This document shows positions 36,660 to 45,012 of a DNA stretch of 64,000 nt, piece by piece (the first letter of the stretch is position 1; each line of letters starts with the position of its first letter). Source of the stretch: Pedobacter kyonggii (lineage in GTDB: Bacteria; Bacteroidota; Bacteroidia; Sphingobacteriales; Sphingobacteriaceae); NCBI RefSeq assembly GCF_004310665.1, contig NZ_SIXF01000008.1:1-64000 (forward strand). The letters are read 5' to 3'. The notes beneath the pieces are model-generated. The model worked only from the letters and a program-made list of their open reading frames with translations. It made no database searches and was not told where the DNA came from. Both the position numbers and the translations under genes were made by a program.

Positions 36660-37685
36660 ATGAAACGGTTAAAATTACTTGCCTTATTCTTGTTTTCGGC
36701 TTTAGTCTTGCAAGTTTCTGCACAGCAGAAAAAATACGTAATGGTGATTCACGGTGGTGCCGGCACCATTCTCAAAAAGAATATGAGTCCCGAAAAAGAG
36801 GCTGCCTATATTTCTGCCTTAACAAAAGCATTAAATGTGGGTTATGCAGAAATTAAAGCAGGTAAATCGAGCCTCGATGCTGTTGAGGCAACCATTCACG
36901 TTTTAGAAAACGATCCTCATTTTAATGCAGGTAAAGGCGCTGTTTTCACTCACGATGGCAGAAATGAGCTCGATGCCGCAATAATGGATGGAAAAACCTT
37001 AATGGCAGGATCGGTAGCCGGAGTAACCACCATAAAAAATCCAATTTCTGCAGCCAGAGCAGTGATGGAAAAATCGGAACACGTAATGATGGTTGGCGCA
37101 GGTGCCGATCAATTTGCAAAAGAAGTCGGATTGGAAATCGTTGATCCTAAATATTTTTGGACTAAGGAACGCTGGGATGGCTTGCAACAGGCCATTAAAG
37201 AAGATTCTACCAAAGCGGTGTTAGATCATGGAAGTAAGAAATCGGAATTACTTGGAAGCAAAAATCACGATTATAAATTTGGTACGGTGGGGTGCGTGGC
37301 GCTGGATAAAGCCGGAAACTTGGCCGCAGGAACATCAACCGGTGGTATGACGAACAAAAAATACGGACGGGTGGGCGATGCACCGATTATTGGTGCGGGT
37401 ACCTATTGCAATAATGAGACAGCCGGTATTTCCTGTACTGGTTGGGGCGAGTTTTATATCCGCAATGTGGTGGCCAAAACGATTTCCGATTTAATGGAAT
37501 ATAAGGGTTTATCTGTTGCAGAGGCGTCGAAAATTGCTTTAGATAAAGTAGGTGAAATGGGTGGCGACGGTGGTTTAATTGCATTGGATAAAAAAGGAAA
37601 TATGACTATGCCCTTTAATACCGAGGGAATGTATAGAGGCTCAATTACTGCCGACGGGAAAATTGAAGTCAGTATTTATAAATAG
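36660..37685 (+). CDS. Isoaspartyl peptidase / L-asparaginase (Ntn hydrolase)
   Basis: A 341-residue plant-type asparaginase that hydrolyses L-asparagine or beta-aspartyl dipeptides. A signal peptide (about 1-21, ending in VSAQQ) sends it to the periplasm. The N-terminal VIHGGAGTI block is the family opening. The enzyme should cleave itself before the nucleophile T209 in KFGTVGCVALD, and GTSTGGMTNKKYGRVGD supplies the oxyanion and substrate loop. Length and motifs are full. It is 62 bp before the symporter gene; periplasmic release of aspartate followed by uptake is a sensible joint role (inference). Confidence 0.92.
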   Translation: MKRLKLLALFLFSALVLQVSAQQKKYVMVIHGGAGTILKKNMSPEKEAAYISALTKALNVGYAEIKAGKSSLDAVEATIHVLENDPHFNAGKGAVFTHDGRNELDAAIMDGKTLMAGSVAGVTTIKNPISAARAVMEKSEHVMMVGAGADQFAKEVGLEIVDPKYFWTKERWDGLQQAIKEDSTKAVLDHGSKKSELLGSKNHDYKFGTVGCVALDKAGNLAAGTSTGGMTNKKYGRVGDAPIIGAGTYCNNETAGISCTGWGEFYIRNVVAKTISDLMEYKGLSVAEASKIALDKVGEMGGDGGLIALDKKGNMTMPFNTEGMYRGSITADGKIEVSIYK

Positions 37686-37747
37686 AAATTATCTTACGCT
37701 TACTGTGTTCATATTCGATAGCAAGCCAAAATACCAAAAAAATAAAG

Positions 37748-39034
37748 ATGACATTTATAGAATTCGTAAAAAAAATATTTGCCAATTTAACCTTTCAGGT
37801 TATCATAGCTATCATAATCGGGATTAATGTTGGGATTTTCTTTCCGGGTTTTGCCCCTACGGCTAAATTAATCAGTCAGGGTTTTATCAACCTGATTAGC
37901 ATGTTAATTGCACCGATTATATTCTTTACCATTGTTTTAGGAATCGCACACATGGGCGATATGAAAAAAGTAGGCAGGGTGGGTGGCAAGGCATTGTTAT
38001 ATTTCGAAATTGTAAGCACAGTAGCTATTGCAATTGGTTTAGTGGTAGCCAATGTTTTAAAGCCAGGTGCCGGAATGATAACTAAGGCTAGCGATGCTAC
38101 AAAAATTGTAGGTTATGCCGAGCAGGCTAAAGATATGAACTGGGCAGAATTCTTTCTGCATATTATCCCGCATAATGTGATTGCTGCTTTTGCTGAGGGA
38201 AACATTTTACAGATTTTGCTGTTTGCCATTCTTTTCGGTTATGGTTTAAATAAATTGGGCGGAGAGGGAACAAGCGTTTTAAATGCCTTCGATAAAATAT
38301 CGAAAGTACTCTTCAAAATCATGAAGGTAATTATGCGTTTAGCGCCAATTGGCGCTTTCGGTGGAATGGCTTTCAGTATTGGTACGCATGGCCTGGAGAG
38401 TATAGTGGGCATGGCCAAACTGATGGGCTCGGTTTATTTAACCTGCTTCTTATTTATTTTTGTGATTTTAAATGGAATTTGCAGGTACTATAAATTTAGC
38501 CTTTGGCAATACCTGAAGTATATCCGTCAGGAAATTTTAATTGTACTGGGTACTTCTTCTTCAGAGTCGGCCCTGCCAAGCATGATGCAGAAAATGGAAG
38601 CCATCGGTTGCGATAAATCGGTTGTTGGTTTGGTTATTCCTACCGGCTATTCTTTTAATCTTGATGGAACGGCAATTTACCTGGCCATGGCCGTTATATT
38701 TCTTTGTCAGGTTTTTCATGTCGATTTATCCTTAGGCCAGCAGATTACAGTTTTAGGCGTGCTAATGGTTACTTCTAAGGGTGCAGCTGGGGTAACAGGA
38801 AGTGGTTTTATCGTTTTAGTATCAACCTTAACAGCTTTAAAAATTATGCCGATAGAACATATCTCCATATTAATTGGTGTAGACCGTTTTATGAGCGAAG
38901 CAAGGGCTATAACCAATGTAATCGGAAACGGCGTGGCCACCATAGTAATTGCTAAAAGTGAAAACCAGTTTGATGAGGCAAAGTATCAGAAAGCTATTCA
39001 GCCTGCAATGATAGAAAAAGCAGAGGAGGTGTAG
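37748..39034 (+). CDS. Dicarboxylate/amino-acid:cation symporter (DAACS family)
   Basis: A 428-residue inner-membrane symporter of the GltP/DctA/GltPh family, taking up glutamate, aspartate or C4-dicarboxylates with H+ or Na+. About eight transmembrane helices and two re-entrant hairpins are expected. The serine-rich HP1 motif is present as TSSSESALPSMM (about 275-286), the GYSFNLDGTAIYLAMAVIF block as TM7 (about 300-318), and the HP2 region as SKGAAGVTGSGFIVL (about 343-357). The C-terminal TM8 has the substrate Asp/Arg region VDRFMSEARAITNVIGN. It follows the exported asparaginase and may import its product. Confidence 0.94.
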   Translation: MTFIEFVKKIFANLTFQVIIAIIIGINVGIFFPGFAPTAKLISQGFINLISMLIAPIIFFTIVLGIAHMGDMKKVGRVGGKALLYFEIVSTVAIAIGLVVANVLKPGAGMITKASDATKIVGYAEQAKDMNWAEFFLHIIPHNVIAAFAEGNILQILLFAILFGYGLNKLGGEGTSVLNAFDKISKVLFKIMKVIMRLAPIGAFGGMAFSIGTHGLESIVGMAKLMGSVYLTCFLFIFVILNGICRYYKFSLWQYLKYIRQEILIVLGTSSSESALPSMMQKMEAIGCDKSVVGLVIPTGYSFNLDGTAIYLAMAVIFLCQVFHVDLSLGQQITVLGVLMVTSKGAAGVTGSGFIVLVSTLTALKIMPIEHISILIGVDRFMSEARAITNVIGNGVATIVIAKSENQFDEAKYQKAIQPAMIEKAEEV

Positions 39035-39183
39035 TTTGAAGTTTTCAGTTGTGAGTTTTCAGTTCAAGGAGTATAATTTAAAGCGCCCAGGAACTCCGAA
39101 CTAAAAACTCCGAACTCCCAAACTAATTAAGTATCTTTGCAGCAGAAACATGCACACAGCTTGTTTAATTAATCCACAGCAAA

Positions 39184-40200
39184 TTGGCTCAAGAAGAACA
39201 AAATAACCGCAAAGAAAAAAGCGAGTTACACCCACGCAACAAACACCGTTCGCGTTACAATTTCAAACAACTTATTGCAACATCAAAAGAATTAAAACGT
39301 TTCGTTTTTAAAAACGAACACAATGATGATTCTATTGATTTTGCTGATCAAAGTGCCGTTAAAGCACTTAATAGAGCATTGTTGAAATATTTCTATAACA
39401 TTTCACAATGGGATATTCCTCAGGATTTTCTTTGTCCGCCTATTCCGGGCCGGGCTGATTATATTCACTATGTTGCCGATCTATTAGGGTCAAGCAATAA
39501 AGGTAAAAACCCTAAAGGAGCTAATATTAATGTATTGGATATTGGTGTAGGTGCAAACTGTATTTACCCCATCATTGGTCACCAGGAATATGGCTGGAGT
39601 TTCGTAGGTTCTGAGATCGATCCACTTTCGGTCGATTCGGCAAAGCGCATTATCGAAGCCAATAAACCATTACAAGGGGCAGTAGAAATCCGTCAGCAAT
39701 CTTCAAAAATGGGTATTTTTAGAGGTATTGTGGGTGGTAAAGAAAGGTTCGATGCTGTGGTTTGTAACCCACCGTTTCATGCTTCGTTAAAAGAGGCTGA
39801 GCAGGGTACCCGCCAAAAATGGCGTAACCTGGGCGGAAATGAAAAGGAAGTAAAACACGTATTAAACTTTGGCGGTAACAAGGCCGAGCTTTGGTGCCCA
39901 GGTGGTGAACGTGCTTTTGTAGAGCAGATGATTATCCAGAGTGAACAGATCAAAAATCAGGTTTTATGGTTTACCTCATTGGTATCAAAAAGTGCCAACT
40001 TAAAAAGTATCTACAGCGCATTGGTTAAAGCAAATGCTTTTGAGGTAACTACCGTTCAAATGAGCCAGGGACAAAAAATAAGCCGTTTCGTAGCATGGAC
40101 TTTCCATGACGAAGCTGCACAGGCCGAATGGGTGAAAGCTTGGAAAACCGAACCGAAACCTAAAGCAGAAAGTCCTAAAGCTGAAGTTAAAAGTCTTTAG
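39184..40200 (+). CDS. rlmF: 23S rRNA (adenine(1618)-N(6))-methyltransferase
   Basis: A 338-residue RlmF, which methylates A1618 (E. coli numbering) of 23S rRNA with S-adenosylmethionine. The start is a TTG at 39184; an in-frame stop at 39166-39168 excludes anything longer, and no in-frame ATG occurs before the conserved LHPRNKHRSRYNF. Family blocks are WDIPQDFLCPPIPGRADYIHY, the SAM loop LDIGVGANCIYPI, and the catalytic VVCNPPFH (NPPF motif). The last ~25 residues are Lys/Pro/Ala-rich and not conserved. A TATCTTTG box at 39132-39139 is a likely promoter. Confidence 0.95.
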   Translation: MAQEEQNNRKEKSELHPRNKHRSRYNFKQLIATSKELKRFVFKNEHNDDSIDFADQSAVKALNRALLKYFYNISQWDIPQDFLCPPIPGRADYIHYVADLLGSSNKGKNPKGANINVLDIGVGANCIYPIIGHQEYGWSFVGSEIDPLSVDSAKRIIEANKPLQGAVEIRQQSSKMGIFRGIVGGKERFDAVVCNPPFHASLKEAEQGTRQKWRNLGGNEKEVKHVLNFGGNKAELWCPGGERAFVEQMIIQSEQIKNQVLWFTSLVSKSANLKSIYSALVKANAFEVTTVQMSQGQKISRFVAWTFHDEAAQAEWVKAWKTEPKPKAESPKAEVKSL

Positions 40201-40218
40201 TCTGATAAATAGTAAAAC

Positions 40219-40254
40219 AAAGCCGGATCAATGATTAAAGTTGGTTCGGCTTTT
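40219..40254 (+). terminator. Terminator after rlmF
   Basis: AGCCGGATCAA and TTGGTTCGGCT pair over 11 positions with two G-T wobbles, followed by TTTTCGTTTTT. Confidence 0.8.
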
Positions 40255-40416
40255 CGTTTTTAGAGTTATGATACGGGAAAAGCCAAGCTACATTCTGCAT
40301 TTATCATCTGAAATCAGCGGGAATAAATACGTTTAAATGGTTCCCACAGATTACATAGATGCTCGCAGATTTTGCAAAATAGAACCGCCAACCGAGAACT
40401 GTAAACTGCTTACTAA

Positions 40417-41106
40417 TTAACTGGTCTTTGCCTCGAAAATATACCCGGCCAAAGCAGTTACTACCATTGCAACTGTTCCCCAAAAACAAATTCGTAATAT
40501 CCCTTTAATCATATTGGAGCCCCCTGTCTTTGCTGCAATTGCCCCCGATAAAGCCAGGAACACAATAGCGAAACCGTATTGATAAAACACCATCGATTTG
40601 ATAGGAGCAAGAAAAGCGACTAAAAAGGGGAGGATTCCGCCGCTGATAAAAGAAGCACCAGATGCAAACGCAGCTTGAAGTGGTTTGGGCTGTGTAATTT
40701 CGTTAATGCCCAGCTCATCTCTTGCATGTGCTAATAAAGCATCTTTCTCCGTTAGTTTTACGGCCACCTGCATGGCTAAATCTTCATCCAGTCCTTGTGT
40801 AACATATATCTTGGCAAGTTCTTTTAGCTCCAATTCGGGCATGGTTTCAAGTTCTATTTTCTCGCGCGCAAGATCTGCTTTTTCAATATCGGCCTGCGAG
40901 CTTACCGAAACATATTCGCCGGCAGCCATAGATAATGCCCCCGCAACCAGCCCCGCTAGTGCCGCCAATACAATCGGACTTCTGGTATCACTCGCTGCAG
41001 CAATGCCAATAACCAAACTGGTTGTAGAAATAATGCCGTCGTTGGCCCCAAGTACAGCAGCCCTTAGCCAACCCGTTCTATTGGTGTAATGTTTTTCCAG
41101 TTCCAT
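40417..41106 (-). CDS. VIT1/CCC1 family metal transporter
   Basis: A 229-residue membrane protein of the VIT1/CCC1 family, whose members move Fe2+/Mn2+ across membranes. The first block, GWLRAAVLGANDGIISTTSLVIGIAAA (about 12-38), is the family's opening helix. AGLVAGALSMAAGEYVSVSSQ at about 52-72 follows. A cytoplasmic helical part rich in Glu (about 73-130) suits the metal-binding domain. Three more membrane segments follow. Substrate iron or manganese cannot be distinguished. It is a single-gene unit. Confidence 0.9.
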   Translation of the reverse strand: MELEKHYTNRTGWLRAAVLGANDGIISTTSLVIGIAAASDTRSPIVLAALAGLVAGALSMAAGEYVSVSSQADIEKADLAREKIELETMPELELKELAKIYVTQGLDEDLAMQVAVKLTEKDALLAHARDELGINEITQPKPLQAAFASGASFISGGILPFLVAFLAPIKSMVFYQYGFAIVFLALSGAIAAKTGGSNMIKGILRICFWGTVAMVVTALAGYIFEAKTS

Positions 41107-41219
41107 CTTTGGTTACGTATGCTGTGCTTGTAGTATTCAACGTCCCCCTTCGAAGGGGGCTGGGGGATGAAAATTAGTGCAATATCAAGCTGTATCATCT
41201 CCCTACAATCTGAATATCA

Positions 41220-41645
41220 TCATTTCTTCTCATAAACGATCATAATCGTTAAATCATTCCCGGCATTTGGGGCAATGCCATGCGAACTGCCTGGGCGGGT
41301 TAAAATGGCATCGCCAGGTTTAACCGCAAAAGTTTTTCCGTTCATCTGCATGGTTCCGTTTCCGCTGAGTACGTAATAAATCTCATCCTCTTTCTGCAAA
41401 TGATAACCGATGGATGAGCCTGATTTTAAAATTCTTTTACGGAATGCTGTTTTCAGGCTTTTCGCCTCACTAAAAAAGTTAAAACCAATTGTTTTACCAC
41501 CGCCATTGTGCGTGCCGGGTTCCTCCTTGGCTACTTCAATATCATTTTGAAGGATATATTTACTGGTATCGATACTTTGGGCACTGGCCTTAACTGAAAT
41601 AAAGGTTGCAGCAAAAATGCTTATGATTGGGATTAATTTCTTCAT
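41220..41645 (-). CDS. Cupin domain-containing exported protein
   Basis: A 141-residue protein with a signal peptide (about 1-22, ending in KASAQ) and a single cupin beta-barrel. The cupin metal-site motif 1 is represented by GSSIGYHLQKEDEIYYVLSGNGTMQMNG (about 75-102: one His, two Glu) and motif 2 by PGSSHGIAPNAGNDLTIMIVYE. Metal residues look present (H82, E86/E88, H120 region). Stand-alone cupins bind or isomerise small molecules; the ligand here is unknown. Export is the main clue to an envelope role. Confidence 0.82.
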   Translation of the reverse strand: MKKLIPIISIFAATFISVKASAQSIDTSKYILQNDIEVAKEEPGTHNGGGKTIGFNFFSEAKSLKTAFRKRILKSGSSIGYHLQKEDEIYYVLSGNGTMQMNGKTFAVKPGDAILTRPGSSHGIAPNAGNDLTIMIVYEKK

Positions 41646-41739
41646 GGCATAGTTTTATTATTTGGTCTGTAGCTTTAGTCTTCAAACGTAAATTTAGGCG
41701 TTTTGCATGAATGTTGCCACAAGCACCAGCACTTTGTTA

Positions 41740-41829
41740 CTAAACCCGATGGCAGTGGTTCCGATTCTTCATCGGAAAAAACGGAGAGCGGGACTGAAGC
41801 CCTCCAAGAGCGTTAGACTGCTCATTTCC
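41740..41829 (-). repeat. Dispersed element copy, reverse orientation
   Basis: Read on the plus strand it starts TAAACCCGATGGCAG, has a perfect CCGATTCTTCATCGG hairpin and then AGCGGGACTGAAGCC. Its reverse complement follows the same order as the copies at 8545, 8847, 48950 and 61477 (GAAA..GCAG, GTCCCGCT core, ATCGGGTTTAG end). Confidence 0.6.
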
Positions 41830-41887
41830 TAATCCTTAACATTAAATATTTTGATTCGAAAAGGAGTGGCTTGTAGTTCTTGGCCTT

Positions 41888-41948
41888 TTAAGCCCTGCCA
41901 TTCACTGTAGCTCCGATAGAAAAAATCGGAGGCTGCCGTTCCTGTTTA
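41888..41948 (+). repeat. Dispersed element copy, hairpin subtype
   Basis: TAGCTCCGATAGAAAAAATCGGAGGC forms a strong hairpin, with GCCATTCACTG before and CCGTTCCTGTTTA after. Its reverse complement matches the copy at 51539-51610 closely, including the GGCAGCCTCCGATTTTTT stretch. Confidence 0.65.
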
Positions 41949-42193
41949 TGATCGAAAGGCCTGCTCCAGGTATAGTGCCTAAAGGTATTTATCCCTCATT
42001 CATGCAGAGGCACAAAACATTATAGTAGTTAATTCTCGCCTTGCACTTTTAGCTTTAGTCTTTCCGCTTTGGTCTTTAGTCTAAAAGTTTCCTATTCATT
42101 TTGCTAGCACAACCTATATAACAGGGCTACAGCTGCTATAAACCATTTCCTTACATTTTCCTGAAAAAACGGACTAAATAATATGGTTTTAGA

Positions 42194-42224
42194 TTTGAAT
42201 TCCAGTTCAATAATATTAGCTTTG
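42194..42224 (+). promoter_or_regulatory. Bacteroidota-type promoter of sucD
   Basis: TTTG (42194-42197), exactly 19 bases, then TAGCTTTG (42217-42224). This is a full match to the phylum consensus and lies 20 bases before the sucD ATG. Confidence 0.75.
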
Positions 42225-42244
42225 CACAAAAAAAATATTGATAC

Positions 42245-43117
42245 ATGAGCGTTTTAGTAAATAAAGATTCTAAGGTTATCGTTCAGGGTTTTACCGGAAA
42301 CGAAGGAACTTACCACGCTGAGCAGATGCTGGCCTATGGTACAAACGTAGTTGGTGGTGTAACCCCTGGCAAAGGTGGGCAATTGCATTTAGATAAGCCT
42401 GTTTTTAATACTGTTAAAGATGCCGTTGATAAAACGGGTGCAAATGTATCTATCATTTTTGTGCCACCAGCTTTTGCTGCTGATGCAATTATGGAAGCTG
42501 CCGAAGGTGGTATTAAAGTTATTGTTTGTATTACTGAAGGTATCCCAACTAAGGATATGATTCAGGTTAAAGAATATATTGCTGATCGCGATGTTACACT
42601 TATCGGTCCTAATTGCCCAGGTGTAATTACTGCTGATGAAGCTAAAATTGGTATCATGCCAGGTTTTATCTTCAAAAAAGGTCATGTAGGTGTGGTTTCT
42701 AAATCAGGAACTTTGACTTACGAAGCTGTAGACCAGGTTGTTAAGGCTGGTTTAGGTATTACAACGGCTATCGGTATCGGTGGCGACCCAATTATCGGAA
42801 CACCTACTGTAGAAGCGGTTAAATTATTAATGAACGATCCTGAAACACACGGTATCATTATGATTGGTGAAATTGGTGGTGGAATGGAAGCTGAAGCTGC
42901 ACGTTGGATCAAGGAAAACGGTACTAAGCCTGTTGTTGGCTTTATCGCTGGTCAAACTGCGCCTCCGGGACGTAGAATGGGCCACGCTGGTGCTATTGTT
43001 GGCGGTGCTGATGATACTGCAGCTGCTAAAATGAAAATCATGCGTGAGTGTGGTATCCGTGTAGTAGAAAGTCCTGCTGAAATCGGTGCTGCAATGGCAG
43101 AAGAATTAGCAAAATAA
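42245..43117 (+). CDS. sucD: Succinate--CoA ligase, alpha subunit
   Basis: A 290-residue SucD, which with SucC interconverts succinyl-CoA and succinate while making ATP or GTP in the TCA cycle. The CoA-binding Rossmann domain starts [16 protein letters not shown] (about 14-29). The phosphohistidine is H247 in [10 protein letters not shown], and VIGPNCPGV ([10 protein letters not shown] at about 120) is the second hallmark. The length matches the family. The beta subunit gene is not adjacent, which is usual in Bacteroidota, where sucC and sucD are often apart. Promoter and terminator frame it as a single-gene unit. Confidence 0.97.
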   Translation: MSVLVNKDSKVIVQGFTGNEGTYHAEQMLAYGTNVVGGVTPGKGGQLHLDKPVFNTVKDAVDKTGANVSIIFVPPAFAADAIMEAAEGGIKVIVCITEGIPTKDMIQVKEYIADRDVTLIGPNCPGVITADEAKIGIMPGFIFKKGHVGVVSKSGTLTYEAVDQVVKAGLGITTAIGIGGDPIIGTPTVEAVKLLMNDPETHGIIMIGEIGGGMEAEAARWIKENGTKPVVGFIAGQTAPPGRRMGHAGAIVGGADDTAAAKMKIMRECGIRVVESPAEIGAAMAEELAK

Positions 43118-43528
43118 GATTTAAAATCTCGTTATAGAAAAGCGTTTCGATTAAGTTCGGGACGCTTTTTTTTGTTTTTTTTACCGCAAAGTTTGCGAAG
43201 AATACGTTCGACCACTAAGGCGCAAAGCACACAAAGTTTGGCTTTATTCTTGTTTTTTGCTTTCGTTTCGTCATTCCTGCGCAGGCAGGAATCTTAATGC
43301 CTTTGGTTAAGCTTAACTTTGGGTTTAAACCACTTCACTTTGTATCCTTCTTCTCCTGGAGAGGGGCATGCAGAGAATGAACATATCGCCTAAACTTTGT
43401 CAGGGTGAGGTTCTGCACCCAAAACTGAAAACTCCCAACTAGAAAGACTAATTATCATCCCTTTGTAAACACTATCCCATTCTCTTAAACCAGCAAACCA
43501 AAACAGAATCTATACCGTATATTGAGGT
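43118..43528. other. Repeat-rich spacer
   Basis: No gene seen. After the sucD terminator come a formulaic ACCGCAAAG/GGCGCAAAGCACACAAAG stretch (43182-43240), a TCATTCCTGCGCAGGCAGG inverted repeat near 43269-43287, a CCTTCTTCTCCTGGAGAGG string near 43349, and an AAAACTGAAAACTCCC string near 43425. Confidence 0.6.
43138..43174 (+). terminator. Terminator after sucD
   Basis: AAAGCGT and ACGCTTT form the stem base, with an inner CG pairing, followed by eight T. Confidence 0.85.
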
Positions 43529-44032
43529 ATGAAAACGATGTTAAATAAACTATTTTTGGTTTCTGCTGTTGTTTTAATAACAGGTCTTTCTGCTTGTGCC
43601 CAAAAGCAAGATAAGAAAGCCGTAAAACAATCGAAGGAAACAGAACAAATCATACCAAAGAAGAAAATGAACTGGAATCCATTAACACCCGAAGAAGAGA
43701 GAGTAATTGTAAATAAAGGTACAGAATACCCTGGCACAGGTAAATACGAGCATACAACAGATAAAGGAACTTATATCTGCAAACGTTGTAATGCAGCCTT
43801 ATACCGTTCAGAAAGTAAGTTCGATGCGCGTTGTGGCTGGCCTGCTTTCGATGACGAAATTAAAGGTGCTGTAAAGCGTATCCCTGATGCCGATGGTTCC
43901 CGTACAGAAATTGTTTGCGCCAATTGTGACGCGCACTTGGGGCACGTATTTTTGGGCGAAGGATTTACCAATAAAGACACCCGTCATTGCGTAAATTCGA
44001 TCTCAATGAATTTTGTGCCAGATAAAAAATAA
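43529..44032 (+). CDS. msrB: Peptide-methionine (R)-S-oxide reductase, lipoprotein
   Basis: A 167-residue MsrB that repairs methionine-R-sulfoxide in proteins. Unlike the cytoplasmic form it has an N-terminal lipoprotein signal with C23 in GLSACAQ, so it should work in the periplasm. Two CxxC pairs that hold structural zinc are present (ICKRCN and VCANCD), along with GWPAFDD and the catalytic Cys in TRHCVNSISMNF. An exported MsrB points to repair of oxidised envelope proteins. It is a single-gene unit with a strong terminator. Confidence 0.94.
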   Translation: MKTMLNKLFLVSAVVLITGLSACAQKQDKKAVKQSKETEQIIPKKKMNWNPLTPEEERVIVNKGTEYPGTGKYEHTTDKGTYICKRCNAALYRSESKFDARCGWPAFDDEIKGAVKRIPDADGSRTEIVCANCDAHLGHVFLGEGFTNKDTRHCVNSISMNFVPDKK

Positions 44033-44056
44033 GGTGGATGTAGAAGGGTTAGGTAG

Positions 44057-44088
44057 AGGCGTACGGTGACAAGCTGTACGCCTTTTTT
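44057..44088 (+). terminator. Terminator after msrB
   Basis: AGGCGTAC and GTACGCCT pair exactly over a GGTGACAAGCT loop and run into TTTTTT. Confidence 0.9.
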
Positions 44089-44122
44089 AATGCACAAAAC
44101 CGTGCTGTTTTTCCACAAATTA

Positions 44123-44150
44123 TTGATTATAAACTAAATGCTTATATTTG
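44123..44150 (+). promoter_or_regulatory. Probable promoter of the RlpA-like gene
   Basis: TTG (44123-44125), 17 bases, then TATATTTG (44143-44150), close to the Bacteroidota consensus. It lies 27 bases before the ATG. Confidence 0.5.
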
Positions 44151-44177
44151 CAGGCTCGATAAAGAAAATTTTAGCCT

Positions 44178-44558
44178 ATGAAGTATCTGCTGTTATTAAG
44201 TTTTTGTTTCCTGTTTTTACAAGGTAAAGCACAAGATTCTGATTCATCAAATGAACCGGATAGTATCAAAAAAACAGTTCTCGCCACTTATTATCACAGA
44301 AAATTCGAAGGCCGCCGCACCACCAGCGGTGCCAAATACCGGGCAAAAAAGCTAACAGCTGCCCATCGTACGCTGCCATTCGGCACCATGGTTACAGTAA
44401 CCAATCCAGATAACGGAAAGTCAGTAGTTGTGAAGGTAAATGACCGCGGTCCTTTCTCTAAAAGATTGGCTATAGATCTATCTGAACGTGCTGCAAAACA
44501 GATCGGTATCTTCCGTAAAGGCATAGCTAAAGTAAACCTCAGTTATACAACTGAGTAA
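44178..44558 (+). CDS. RlpA-like double-psi beta-barrel protein
   Basis: A 126-residue exported protein made almost entirely of a double-psi beta-barrel (RlpA/septal-ring lytic transglycosylase type). The signal peptide is about 1-18 (FLFLQGKAQ). The domain starts LATYYHRKFEGRRTTSGAKY and contains LTAAHRTLPFGTMVTVTN, followed by VKVNDRGPFSKRLAIDLSERAAKQIG, where the catalytic Asp (NDRGP) of lytic RlpA proteins sits. It lacks a C-terminal SPOR domain, so septal targeting by denuded glycan is not expected. It may cleave or only bind peptidoglycan. Confidence 0.88.
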   Translation: MKYLLLLSFCFLFLQGKAQDSDSSNEPDSIKKTVLATYYHRKFEGRRTTSGAKYRAKKLTAAHRTLPFGTMVTVTNPDNGKSVVVKVNDRGPFSKRLAIDLSERAAKQIGIFRKGIAKVNLSYTTE

Positions 44559-45012
44559 TACTCCTTTTAGCTCTATTTAGTGCCGATTATACCCCTCAAA
44601 TTTAAGTTATTAACACTCATTTTGGTTTGCTAAGCCCTTGAAAAGAAACGATTAGCTTTTTTTTCGCTTGAAAATGATATTCGACTGATCGTTTTTCCCC
44701 AGCAATTGAACAGGGTGTTAACAACTTTGGTTCACAAAAAAGGGCCACCGTATATATATTTGTTATAACAAAGTTCTTTAACTTCTTGCGCTTGAAAACA
44801 AATATAAAAGCTTAGTTTTTAGTAATTTATACGTACATCACCTGATTGCAATTTTAAATTTCCCTAACTAAAAATTCAGTTGTTTGCCAGGCAATAGGGT
44901 TAGCACTTTCACAACAGCGTTTTGATAAAAGACATTACAATCATCATATAAAAGTGATGGATGCGTGCCTTTGTCGGCTCTGTTAAAAAAATAGAATTAA
45001 AAACATCAGCGT
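44559..45012. other. Long leader region upstream of nrdB
   Basis: No gene seen. AT-rich, with a possible -7 box TATATTTG (44755-44762) overlapped by a perfect 14-bp palindrome at 44759-44772. If used, the mRNA leader would be about 240 bases. Confidence 0.5.
44759..44772. promoter_or_regulatory. 14-bp palindrome at the putative nrdB promoter
   Basis: TTTGTTATAACAAA is an exact palindrome that overlaps the end of the TATATTTG box. It is a candidate operator. It does not match the NrdR box (ACACnATATnTnGTGT-like) well. Confidence 0.35.

Larger units (their letters stand above)
41646..42244. other. Spacer with paired dispersed elements and sucD promoter
   Basis: No gene seen. It contains dispersed element copies at 41740-41829 and 41888-41948 in opposite orientations, a formulaic CGCCTTGCACTTTTAGCTTT stretch near 42040, and the sucD promoter. 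Confidence 0.6.

Noticed and set aside
41141-41172. CCCCCTTCGAAGGGGG as a fourth CCCCTAAAT element
   Set aside because: The core differs (TTCGAA) and it does not touch a codon boundary; possibly a relative but not counted.
44109-44118. TTTTCCACA as a DnaA box and possible origin
   Set aside because: Only one near-match; no cluster of DnaA boxes and no unwinding region. parAB at 9.8 kb also has no box cluster next to it.
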